From Ruminococcus flavefaciens (GTDB lineage Bacteria > Bacteroidota > Bacteroidia > Bacteroidales > P3): DNA of 64,000 nucleotides. This document shows, piece after piece, positions 36,720 to 45,024 of this stretch (positions within the stretch are counted from its first letter, which is position 1; each line of letters begins with the position of its first letter). A program made the translations under genes and the position numbers. The DNA lies in assembly GCA_023667315.1 (NCBI GenBank), contig JAMPAI010000003.1, positions 124,001-188,000 on the forward strand, read 5' to 3'. The notes beneath the pieces are model-generated. The model was given only the letters and a program-made list of their open reading frames with translations, did no database searches and was not told the DNA's origin.

Positions 36720-36727
36720 CAAAGATA
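36720..36727 (-). promoter_or_regulatory. Possible -7 element for the kinase cluster
   Basis: CAAAGATA on the plus strand reads TATCTTTG on the minus strand, about 95 bases upstream of the hybrid kinase ATG. The -33 position falls within the end of the preceding gene and has no TTTG, so expression may also come by read-through. Confidence 0.4.
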
Positions 36728-36736
36728 ATAAATTTG

Positions 36737-38845
36737 TTATTTGTCCTTTACGGGACGTATCTTCATACCGTAGCAACGGTCAAAGCCATTGAGTTCTCCG
36801 GCACCGGTCATTTCGACCTGAAGCGCACCGTAGTAGTATTCCGCCGAGAAGCCGCAGGCCAGGGACTCGGTGCACCAGGCACGCTCCAGCGAACCTCCCG
36901 AGATGAATCCTCCGGGAACATTCTGCCTGTCGTCGTTTCTGTTAGTCTGCTTGCTCAGGGAGGACGACCAGTACCTGTATTGGGTCATTCCCGAAAGCTC
37001 GTTCCTGTAGTTGTAGTAGCCGGTGCGGGGCAAAACAAGCTTGTTCCCGTTGGCGGCAGTCAGGCACAGCACGGTGGAGCCGTCCTGCGTCACTTCCTCG
37101 ATGGAGCCGTTCTTGCGGCAATCCTGAACCAGTTCCGTCCATTCTTCGGCGGTGGGCATACGCCAGCCCTTGCCTAAGCGCACGGCGGCGGCGTCGTCCT
37201 CCGGATCCAGGCCGGTCTTCCCGTCTTCCGATTCGGCCACGTCTTTCGCAAGCCATGTGTATTTGGTGAGTTTGGCCGTGCCGTCGAAGAAACGGTAGTT
37301 GGTGTAGTCGGCGTACGATGTCTTGCCGCTATTGGCAAAGGTATAGTAACTGCCGTCGTTGGTGTATGTACTGCCGTTGTATTCGAGGGTCTTGCCGGCC
37401 TCGTCGCCGATGTTGAAGATCTCGCCCCATGCATAGTAGCCTTCCAGGTCTTCGCTTGCCCAGAGGATATTGCCTCCCATGTCGATGCCCTCTTCAGCCG
37501 GTGTGTCGCCGTCTTCGGGGGTGAACCTGTACACGCGCACGCCGCTCTGTCCGTAGGCCACGTAGATGTAGCCGGAGGCGGGGTCGTAGGTTACGAAGTT
37601 GGGCGAGTGGCGCTTCGCGGTCTCGATGGTGGCGGGGTAGTCCGAGGTCGGCTCGCCGGTGGTTTCGTCGTAGCTTTCCACTTCGAAGGCGTAGAGGGTC
37701 AGGTCGCCGCTTTCCTCAATGGTATATATGCGCAGGCCCTGCGCGGTGGCGGCGAAAAGTCGGTTCCCGTAAACGTGCAGCCCCACGGTCATGGTGCCGT
37801 TGGTGTAGATTTCGGCGCCGGTTTCAAGGTTGAGGCCCTTGAGTCCGTTGTTGCCGCAGGCCACGTAGGCGTAGTCGCCCGTCACGGCCATGGTGTGCTT
37901 GCCGTAGTAGTTCTGTTCGTCGCCGGTAACCGTCCAGGTCTTGGTTTCGTCGTCGTAGAACTCGATCTTCTTCTTGGCCGAGGTGAGGCGGACTCCCACG
38001 TTGGTTTCCTTGCCGTCCATATCGACGATCCGGGCGCCGCCTTCGGCGTCATAGAGCACGTAGGCGTTGTCGTCGGTGGCCACCGCGTACTTGCCGCCGA
38101 AAACGCCGATGGTCTCGGTTTTCGGGGTGATCACGTTGTTTTTGTCATTCACGTAGTTGTAGGCCTGGGCCTTCACGTTGGGGTCGAACTCGGCGTAGGT
38201 ACCCTTGTTGTAGCCCGACACGGCGAGCAGCTTGCCGTTGCGGTAGGCCACGGCGTTCACCGAAGCCCCCGGGAAACCGATGTTGTCGGCCTCGGTCGAG
38301 GCGGCGTCGCCCTCAACGTTCAGGTTGACGCGGGCCACGGCCCCGCCCAGCTTGGCGTGGGTGGCCGAGAGGAAGAGGCGGTTGCCGTCCACCAGCGCGT
38401 GGTTGAACTTTGCCTCCGTGCTTTCGTAGGTGTTCACCAGTTCCTTCCTGTTCATGTCGATCACGTCCAGCGCGCCGCCCCATACGGTGGCGGGGTCGGA
38501 GGCCTGGAAATTGGAATGCCAGGTAACGTACACGATGTTGCTTTCGGCATCGTTGTCGGGACTCACCGTTACCGAACTGGCCGACCAGATCCAGTCCTTG
38601 CGGTCGTCGAGGGGGTTGATGGTGGCCACATAGGTGAGCCGCTTGCGTTTCTGCAGCTTGGCCTGTTTGCCGGGATCGACGGAACTTATGCGGCCTTTCT
38701 GTCCGCTTACCTTCCGCAACGGGAGTACGGAGTCTCCGCCGTTTTCTTTCTTCCCCGTGTTTTCGCGTTCGCAACCGCCGGCCAGCAGACCCACGGAAGC
38801 CAGCATTGCCGCAAGGGCAAGGCTCTTTAAAAATAATCGTTTCAT
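36737..38845 (-). CDS. Surface lipoprotein: propeller plus Fib_succ_major-type C-terminal domain (paralog 2)
   Basis: A 702-residue lipoprotein with lipobox LLAGGC followed by Glu-Arg-Glu. The larger N-terminal part is a beta-propeller of LVIVD-like repeats (VWGGALDVIDMNRKELVNTY, VGLHVYGNRLFAATAQGLRI, YIYVAYGQSGVRVYRF). The C-terminal part from about residue 470 has the Fibrobacter-major-paralog pattern: EDLEGYYAWGEIF, RLGKGWRMPTAEEWTELV, YYNYRNELSG, YWSSSLS and CYGMKIRPVKD. It is a close tandem paralog of the gene at 38882-41053, with the same domain order. It is probably surface-exposed and glycan- or matrix-associated, by position; function unknown. Confidence 0.78.
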   Translation of the reverse strand: MKRLFLKSLALAAMLASVGLLAGGCERENTGKKENGGDSVLPLRKVSGQKGRISSVDPGKQAKLQKRKRLTYVATINPLDDRKDWIWSASSVTVSPDNDAESNIVYVTWHSNFQASDPATVWGGALDVIDMNRKELVNTYESTEAKFNHALVDGNRLFLSATHAKLGGAVARVNLNVEGDAASTEADNIGFPGASVNAVAYRNGKLLAVSGYNKGTYAEFDPNVKAQAYNYVNDKNNVITPKTETIGVFGGKYAVATDDNAYVLYDAEGGARIVDMDGKETNVGVRLTSAKKKIEFYDDETKTWTVTGDEQNYYGKHTMAVTGDYAYVACGNNGLKGLNLETGAEIYTNGTMTVGLHVYGNRLFAATAQGLRIYTIEESGDLTLYAFEVESYDETTGEPTSDYPATIETAKRHSPNFVTYDPASGYIYVAYGQSGVRVYRFTPEDGDTPAEEGIDMGGNILWASEDLEGYYAWGEIFNIGDEAGKTLEYNGSTYTNDGSYYTFANSGKTSYADYTNYRFFDGTAKLTKYTWLAKDVAESEDGKTGLDPEDDAAAVRLGKGWRMPTAEEWTELVQDCRKNGSIEEVTQDGSTVLCLTAANGNKLVLPRTGYYNYRNELSGMTQYRYWSSSLSKQTNRNDDRQNVPGGFISGGSLERAWCTESLACGFSAEYYYGALQVEMTGAGELNGFDRCYGMKIRPVKDK

Positions 38846-38881
38846 ATCGGTTTGATTTTAGGGTTATTTATTGTGATTGTT

Positions 38882-41053
38882 TTATTTGCTCGCGCCCTGG
38901 CTCTCCTCGGCGGAGGGCTTGTCCTTGACCGGCCAGATGCCCATGGCGCAGCAGCGGTCGTGCAGGTGCATGTAGGGCTTCTTGCCGAACTTCTGCTGGT
39001 TGGGGGCCACTACACACACACCCTTGCATTCCAGACTCCAGAGGTTTACGTTTGTACTGAGGCCGTACTTCTTGCTGAAGGATGCGGCCTGCATGTAGTT
39101 GCCGGGCATCAGTCTCTTCTCTTCGTTGTTGAAGTTGACCGTGGTGGACAGGGAGGCCGACCAGTAGAAGCAGGAGTCGTCGAAGCGGTGCGGGTTGGTC
39201 TTGTCGGTGTTCCAGCCACGGTAGCCGTTCTGCGGCAGGGTAATCTCGTTGCCGTTCTCCGCCTTGAAACGGACACCGCCCTGTTGTCCCATATATACCG
39301 TTTCGCTCTGCAGGGAAAGCAGTTCCTCCCATTCTTCCTTGGTGGGCATGCGCCAGCCCTTGCCTAAGCGCACGGTGGCCGCGTCGTCCATGGGCTGCAG
39401 TACGGTGTATCCGTCTCTCGAGACTGGTTTCCCGTCGGCGTCAAGTCCTTCCTCCCACTGGTATCTGGTCAGGCGCACGCCTTTCCTTTTCCATGGCACA
39501 TAGCTGTTGACATCGAAGAACCTGTATTGGTCGAAATCGCCGTAACTCTTGATGTTCTTGGCATGCTTGAAGCTGTAGTAGGAGCCGTCGTTGTTGCGGT
39601 AGGTCTTGCCGTCGTATTCCAGTTCCTTGCCGTCCTCATCGTCCAGGCAGAAGATCTCGCCCCAGGCGAAGTATCCCGGCAATGATACAGGACTCCAAAG
39701 CACGGTGCCGCCCATATCCACGCCGGTTTCGAACTTATACACGCGGACCCCGCTCTGTCCGTAGGCCACGTATATGTAGCCGTTCAGCTCGTCCACGGTC
39801 ACGAAGTTGGGCGAATGGCGTCTGGATGTGCCGATTGTGGCCGGGTCGTCCGAGGTGGGCGCGCCGGTGCCGGTCTCGTCGTAGGTCTCCACCTCGAAGG
39901 CATACAGTTCAAGCGAGCCGTCCTCGTTGATGTCGTAGATACGCAAGCCCTTCGAGGTGGCGGCGAAAAGGCGGTTTCCGGAAACGGCCAGCCCCACCGT
40001 CATCAGGTTCTGTTCGTGTACCTTGGCTCCGGTGCTCAGGTTCACCCCGAGCATGCCGCTGTAGCCGCAGGCCACGTAGGCGATGCCGTTGCGCACCACC
40101 ATGGTGTGCTTGCCGTAATAGGTCTGCTCCTCGCCCGTAAGTTCCCATTCGCCGGTTTCATCATTGTAGATCTCCACCTTCTTGGGAGCCGAGGTAAGGC
40201 GTACGCCCAGTTCTGTGATATGGCCGTACATATCGATAATCTTGGCGCCGTCTTCGGCATCGTAGAGCACGTAGGCGTTGTTGCCCTCGCTCACCGCATA
40301 CTTGCCGCCGAAACCGTCGAGGCTTTCGGTCATGGGCTTGATGGCGTTGCCGGCGGTGTTCACGTAGTCGTAGGGTCTGGCCGCCACGTCGGGGCTAAAG
40401 GTGGCGTAGGTGCCCTTGTTGTATCCCGATACGGCCACCAACCGGTCGTTGTATCTGGCAATGGCGTTTACCGAGGCTCCGGGAAAGCCGATGCATTCCA
40501 CGTTCCTGCCGCTCAGGTCGCCGTCGGGCTGCATGCCCACGCGGGCCACCGCGCCGCCCAAGTCGTAGTGGGTGGCCGCCAGGAAGAAGGTGTTGTCGGA
40601 AACCAGCAGGTTGTTGAACTTCATCTTGCCCGTGCTCAGGTAGGAGTTCACGAACTTGAAGTTGTCGATGTCCACCACGTCCAGCGCGCCGCCCCAGACG
40701 GTCACCTTGTTTCCGGTCTCGGTGGTCTGGAGGTTGGAATGCCAGGTGATGTATGCTTTTTTGCCGGGATCGACCGTCACCGAGGTGGCCGACCACTTCC
40801 AGTCTCGGTGTTCCTGCGGGGCCTCGATGGTGGCCACGTAGTTGAGCCGGTAACGCTTGGGCAGCTTGGGCTGCTTGCTGAAATCGATGTGCTGTATACG
40901 TCCTTTCTGGGAAACGCCGCTCACACGTTGCAATGAAACGGTGCCTTCCGCACCCCCACTGCTACCGGGTTCGCGCTCGCAGCTGCTTGCCAAAAAACCG
41001 GTTGAAACGAGAACGGCCAAGGCAGCCAGTCCTCCTGCAAATACCCTTTTCAT
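38882..41053 (-). CDS. Surface lipoprotein: propeller plus Fib_succ_major-type C-terminal domain (paralog 1)
   Basis: A 723-residue lipoprotein. Signal MKRVFAGGLAALAVLVSTGF ends in a lipobox (LASSC). Propeller repeats parallel those of the next gene nearly segment for segment (VWGGALDVVDIDNFKFVNSY; NGYIYVAYGQSGVRVYKF), and the C-terminal domain contains LPGYFAWGEIFCLDD, RLGKGWRMPTKEEWEELL, FYWSASLS and CCAMGIWPVKD. The ATG at 41053 gives the proper signal peptide; the one at 41095 adds a Lys-rich stretch. It lies 54 bases after the GT2 stop and 36 bases before its paralog, so all may be co-transcribed. It arose by tandem duplication, then diverged. Confidence 0.78.
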   Translation of the reverse strand: MKRVFAGGLAALAVLVSTGFLASSCEREPGSSGGAEGTVSLQRVSGVSQKGRIQHIDFSKQPKLPKRYRLNYVATIEAPQEHRDWKWSATSVTVDPGKKAYITWHSNLQTTETGNKVTVWGGALDVVDIDNFKFVNSYLSTGKMKFNNLLVSDNTFFLAATHYDLGGAVARVGMQPDGDLSGRNVECIGFPGASVNAIARYNDRLVAVSGYNKGTYATFSPDVAARPYDYVNTAGNAIKPMTESLDGFGGKYAVSEGNNAYVLYDAEDGAKIIDMYGHITELGVRLTSAPKKVEIYNDETGEWELTGEEQTYYGKHTMVVRNGIAYVACGYSGMLGVNLSTGAKVHEQNLMTVGLAVSGNRLFAATSKGLRIYDINEDGSLELYAFEVETYDETGTGAPTSDDPATIGTSRRHSPNFVTVDELNGYIYVAYGQSGVRVYKFETGVDMGGTVLWSPVSLPGYFAWGEIFCLDDEDGKELEYDGKTYRNNDGSYYSFKHAKNIKSYGDFDQYRFFDVNSYVPWKRKGVRLTRYQWEEGLDADGKPVSRDGYTVLQPMDDAATVRLGKGWRMPTKEEWEELLSLQSETVYMGQQGGVRFKAENGNEITLPQNGYRGWNTDKTNPHRFDDSCFYWSASLSTTVNFNNEEKRLMPGNYMQAASFSKKYGLSTNVNLWSLECKGVCVVAPNQQKFGKKPYMHLHDRCCAMGIWPVKDKPSAEESQGASK

Positions 41054-41107
41054 GATTTTTTGTTTTGTGTGTTTATTTTTTTTCTTGCCTTTCATTGTTT
41101 AAGCGGG

Positions 41108-42430
41108 CTACAGCCCTTCCTCCCGTGCCACCAGCGACACCTTGCGCGGGTTCCAGCTGTCCTTGTAGGACGAGAAGAAGAAAAGTTCCTCCATGTGTCC
41201 GCAAAGACGGGCTATGCGCAGGAAATAGCCCATGTAGAAGGTGTGCAGCGGCAGGTAGGCCAGCATGTACCTCTCCTCGCGCGAGCGTTCCGACACGCAC
41301 TGGTTCACGATGAACGTGCTCAGCGAGAAGGTGAGCCGGATCAGCCATCCCATCACCACGATTTCCAGCAGCCTGTCCACATTGCCCACCAGCAGCCCGA
41401 TGATGTAGAACACCCACACGCAGTTGAGCACGAAGTCGAAGGCGATGCTCTCCATATTGGAGAACAGGTTGCTGAACGAGAAGTTCCTTCCCGTCCACAG
41501 AATGTCCCGGTGCTTGCGTACCCGGAAGCGGATCAGCGACTTGGACCAACGCTTGCGCTGGCGGAAAAGGGCGTGCCACTTGCTCGGCACGCTGGTCATG
41601 CAGATCGCGTCCGGCACGAACTTCACCTTGTAACCCGCCTTGCGCAGCTTCTGGGTGATGTCTCCGTCCAGCCCGGGGCCTATGTCCCAGCAGCCCACCT
41701 GACGTATGGCGTCGAGCTCGAACGCGCCGAACGCGCCCGAGATGATGTGGTAGATGCCCAGCATGTCGGTAACCATACGTCCCACCTGTATGGTTCGCAG
41801 GTACTCCTGCGCCTGCATGGCGGTGCAGAGCGACTCGCGGTCGTTCCTCACCTTGATGCAGCCGCCCACGCCCTTGATGTTGCGGTCGTAGTAGAAGGGC
41901 AGCAGTATCTTCTCGATGGCGTCGCGGTCGAGCGAGCTGTCGGCGTCCAAGTGCACTAAGTACTTGCCCGAGGCGTGCCGCACCCCGTAGTTGGCCGCGG
42001 CCGCCTTGCCGCAGCGGTCGTGCATGCGGAAGAACATATCGATGTAGCCGGCACGCTTCAGGTCGGCGCATATCTGCGGGGTGGCGTCGTCCGAACCGTC
42101 GTCGATAATGATGATCTCGAAGTTCCGGTACGTCTGCTCCCGCAGTGATTCCACCAGTTTGTAGATGTTCGCGCCTTCGTTCTTGCCGGGGGCCAGCACG
42201 GTGACGAGCGGCTGCTCGATAAAGAGCATGCGGCGGGCGATGGCCTGCCTGACCTGCCTCTTCCGCCATGTGATTCCGTAGCGTACGGCGGCCACGATAT
42301 CCAAGGCGTAGTACCGGGGAAACTCGATGAAAAACAGAAACCAATACACGTCCACCACCAAATTCCAGGAGAGATTGACGGTAAGGCAGGCCAGAAGGCC
42401 GTCCATGAGTCTGAATGCGAAGTCAATCAT
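41108..42430 (-). CDS. Processive family-2 glycosyltransferase (exopolysaccharide synthase)
   Basis: A 440-residue inner-membrane synthase. An N-terminal membrane segment (NLVVDVYWFLFFIEFPRYYA) precedes the GT-A domain with DDGSDD starting at Asp110, LVHLDADSSLD (second metal/UDP site), IISGAFGAFELDAI and GPGLDGDITQKL. The QxxRW acceptor motif is present as QRKRW at residues 291-295. Three to four C-terminal helices follow (FDFVLNCVWVFYIIGLLVGN). This is the layout of processive beta-glycan synthases such as NodC, HasA and Alg8. It is downstream of the TackOD1, HlyD-like and TolC-like genes, so it probably builds and helps export a polymer. The sugar is not predictable. Confidence 0.88.
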   Translation of the reverse strand: MIDFAFRLMDGLLACLTVNLSWNLVVDVYWFLFFIEFPRYYALDIVAAVRYGITWRKRQVRQAIARRMLFIEQPLVTVLAPGKNEGANIYKLVESLREQTYRNFEIIIIDDGSDDATPQICADLKRAGYIDMFFRMHDRCGKAAAANYGVRHASGKYLVHLDADSSLDRDAIEKILLPFYYDRNIKGVGGCIKVRNDRESLCTAMQAQEYLRTIQVGRMVTDMLGIYHIISGAFGAFELDAIRQVGCWDIGPGLDGDITQKLRKAGYKVKFVPDAICMTSVPSKWHALFRQRKRWSKSLIRFRVRKHRDILWTGRNFSFSNLFSNMESIAFDFVLNCVWVFYIIGLLVGNVDRLLEIVVMGWLIRLTFSLSTFIVNQCVSERSREERYMLAYLPLHTFYMGYFLRIARLCGHMEELFFFSSYKDSWNPRKVSLVAREEGL

Positions 42431-42445
42431 GGCGTGTTCATATAT

Positions 42446-43858
42446 TTACTGTCTGTCTTCTTCCAGCCGCTTGATGAATTTCTCCACATCGTCTCCGGGA
42501 TGGAAGATGTAGGTGTTCACCAGCTCGAACTGGAATCCGTCGCGCATCTTCCTGAAATCCTCCAGCTCGGATTTCAGCTCGTATTCCATCTGGTTCTGCG
42601 TGTGCGCCAGGTTTCCGTCGTCGGCGGTCCCCAGAAAGTAATAGTTGTTGCCCCAAAGGGCGCTTTTGTACTTGAAGAAGCGTATCATGGCCTGCACCAC
42701 GGGGGGAGTGGCTTCCTGCTGCACGTTATTGTCGAACGCAGGGTCGAATACGTAGAACCGGGATATCACCAGCATGTGTGTCTTTCCTGATTCGGGCTTG
42801 GCGTAGGCGCGCAGGTATTCCACGAAGTCGCCCATGGAGGAATAGCCGTAGAACCCCACCTGACTCAGCGTATAGCGTATGTCGTAGGTGGCGAACGCCT
42901 TGATGCCCTCGGGCGTGAACTCGTATTCCATCACATCCACGGGCAGCAGGTCGTCGGGAACGAATGTCTTGCGGCTGGTGGGGCAGAGAACGCGCATGTC
43001 GGGGTACATGAACGTGTTGTCGCACTGCCTGCATGTAAAGATGGAAGACGGCTTGTCGTAATCCACCCCGATGTGCCGCAGTGTGTGGTGGCACTTGGGG
43101 CAGCGGAGCTCCCCGTCCCACTGGTAGGTGGACTCCGGCGACACGTTGGCGCACCGGAAGTGGTGCAGCATCGGTTCCTCGCGTATGTCGGAACTGCCGC
43201 ATTTGGGGCAGCATTCGAAAAACAGCAGGTGGCTCTGGCGGCACTCGGGGCAGACGTGCGCCTTGTCGATGAAGCGCGTGGGACGGATATAGCCCAGACG
43301 GAGCAGCTGTGAGTGGAAGAAGTCGCGTTCTTCCATCTGCAAGGTTTCCTGTCCCTCGAAATTCAGCGTGTAGTAGTACAGTTCCATGTATCCCTCGCTC
43401 AGCCCAGGCGTGGGTTGGGAGGAAAAGGTGAACTGTCCCCTTGAGATGGCGTAGCGGCAAAGCCTGAAAATCTCTTCGGCGTGCGTTACCACAGGTTCTG
43501 TTCCCAAGAGGAAGTGGACCCGGTTCAGGTTGGCGTATATTTCCTCGATGCCCTGTGTCATGTTGTTGTCGGTGGGTTGGGCGGCATACCCGTCCACGAT
43601 GATGTCGGCCTTGCCCAGCCAACCGATCAGGCGGCGGGTAACGTAACAAGGCTTGAACCGGCACTTCTCCGAGAGCAGGGGCGATGCCAGGCGGATAGCC
43701 AGCATGTTCCTGTCCATCAAGGTGTCGATTACATTGATGAATATGGCGTCGAAGTCTTCGAACGCCAGTTCCGGCGTGTGGTCTATGTCCACCACGTCGT
43801 TCACGACTATGATGCGGCGCCGGTTGGCGTTGGTGACGATTTCGTAGTTTCCGGTCAT
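42446..43858 (-). CDS. TackOD1-type zinc-ribbon protein of the exopolysaccharide operon
   Basis: A 470-residue soluble protein. The centre (residues 203-279) has multiple CxxC zinc knuckles: CPEC (203/206), CPKC, CPKC and CRQC (276/279). Intervening text such as MLHHFRCANVSPEST and LRHIGVDYDKPSSIF matches the TackOD1 metal-binding module as I recall it. The N-terminal part may be a receiver-like fold (RIIVVNDVVDIDHTPELAF). The C-terminal part (residues 330-470) has a GGDEF-like size but no GG(D/E)EF motif. It overlaps the HlyD-like gene by 4 bases and precedes the synthase by 15, so it is probably a cytosolic regulator of the synthase, in the place that PilZ proteins take in alginate systems. 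Confidence 0.65.
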   Translation of the reverse strand: MTGNYEIVTNANRRRIIVVNDVVDIDHTPELAFEDFDAIFINVIDTLMDRNMLAIRLASPLLSEKCRFKPCYVTRRLIGWLGKADIIVDGYAAQPTDNNMTQGIEEIYANLNRVHFLLGTEPVVTHAEEIFRLCRYAISRGQFTFSSQPTPGLSEGYMELYYYTLNFEGQETLQMEERDFFHSQLLRLGYIRPTRFIDKAHVCPECRQSHLLFFECCPKCGSSDIREEPMLHHFRCANVSPESTYQWDGELRCPKCHHTLRHIGVDYDKPSSIFTCRQCDNTFMYPDMRVLCPTSRKTFVPDDLLPVDVMEYEFTPEGIKAFATYDIRYTLSQVGFYGYSSMGDFVEYLRAYAKPESGKTHMLVISRFYVFDPAFDNNVQQEATPPVVQAMIRFFKYKSALWGNNYYFLGTADDGNLAHTQNQMEYELKSELEDFRKMRDGFQFELVNTYIFHPGDDVEKFIKRLEEDRQ

Positions 43859-45024
43859 GACGTTCTGGAGTTAAGGAAGTCGGGACGCGTCCGTTGCAGC
43901 CCTTTATCGGTGGTGAACCACAGGTAGTCGCCGGCCTGTTCCTGCCGTCTGCGGCTCCAGTTCCGGATGCGCACGCGCACGGGCAGGCCGGAGGTCACCG
44001 CCCAGAAAGGCACGGTCTGACCCGGTTCGAAACGGAACGTGGCCACGAGCGATATGGTGTTCTTGGTAAAGTAGCTGCGCAGGTTCTCGGGAATCGTTTC
44101 GGTACGCAGGCCCAGAGAGGAAACACGGGCATCCATGCTTACCTTGTCCGATACGATGATCCTGGCTTCCGAACTTTGGTTGATGCGGTGGATCTTGTCC
44201 ACCGGCACGTAGGCCACCACCTGCAGGTTGTTGGCGTCGAGGTTCAGGTGCTGCAGGGTAAGGATCTCTTCCTTGGCGAAGAAAATCATGCGTTCGGGCG
44301 CGTTCACGGTGGTGATGATCGACGAGTCGCCCGCCAGGCGGTGGCAGATGACGTTCGACATGGATGAAGCGCGCGTGTTGTCGTAGATTTGTCCTTGCAC
44401 GGTTGGCTCCACATTCTTCTTGGCCGCCGCGAACCTGGGGGTGGTTTCCCGTTTCATGCGGCGCAGTACCGTAAGCTCGTGCCCGAGGGCCTTCAGCTTG
44501 GCCTCGCTCTCGTCCAGCTGCCGTTCCAAATCGAGCTTGTGCGAGTTGGAACTCAGGCCGAGGCTGGTGTTGTGGCTTTCCACCCCGATCTGCTGCCTGA
44601 GGCCCTTTATCTTTACGTTCAGCACGTTTATTTCCTGACGGGTGCTTTCGTAACGCAGCGAGATCTCGCGGTGGCGCGCCACGATGCCGGCTTCCTCGTA
44701 GGGGTTGGCCTGCTTTACCAGCAGGTCTATCATATAATAGGAATAGAGCGTGTCGCCGGGAGCCACGATGTCGCCCGGCTTTACATAAACGCTGTCCACG
44801 TAGATGTCGAAAGGCGTGCGCATGCGGTTGGCCTCCACATGGATATAGCCGTCGTATTCGGTATAGTAGGCGTGGTAGCCCACGTAAAAGCCGATGGCCG
44901 CTATAATCAGCCCCAGAATGCTGCCGGCGATGATCTGCTGGCGGTTCAGCTTGCGCTTGCGCTGCCGGAGTATCGCCTCGATGTTTTCTTTCTCTTCGGA
45001 AGACCGGTAGGTAAAGTTTTTCAT
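43855..45024 (-). CDS. HlyD-family membrane fusion protein
   Basis: A 389-residue periplasmic adaptor with one N-terminal membrane helix (QIIAGSILGLIIAAIGFYVG). A lipoyl/barrel-sandwich half (VYVKPGDIVAPGDTLYSYY) comes next, then a long alpha-helical hairpin (residues about 110-200, rich in Glu, Lys, Arg and Gln). A return barrel domain follows (PERMIFFAKEEILTLQHLNL, VVAYVPVDKIHRINQSSEAR). It bridges the inner-membrane synthase to the outer-membrane channel. It overlaps the TolC-like gene (45021-45024) and the TackOD1 gene (43855-43858) by 4 bases each, showing a tight operon. The domain order resembles the MFP half of alginate Alg44. Confidence 0.85.
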   Translation of the reverse strand: MKNFTYRSSEEKENIEAILRQRKRKLNRQQIIAGSILGLIIAAIGFYVGYHAYYTEYDGYIHVEANRMRTPFDIYVDSVYVKPGDIVAPGDTLYSYYMIDLLVKQANPYEEAGIVARHREISLRYESTRQEINVLNVKIKGLRQQIGVESHNTSLGLSSNSHKLDLERQLDESEAKLKALGHELTVLRRMKRETTPRFAAAKKNVEPTVQGQIYDNTRASSMSNVICHRLAGDSSIITTVNAPERMIFFAKEEILTLQHLNLDANNLQVVAYVPVDKIHRINQSSEARIIVSDKVSMDARVSSLGLRTETIPENLRSYFTKNTISLVATFRFEPGQTVPFWAVTSGLPVRVRIRNWSRRRQEQAGDYLWFTTDKGLQRTRPDFLNSRTS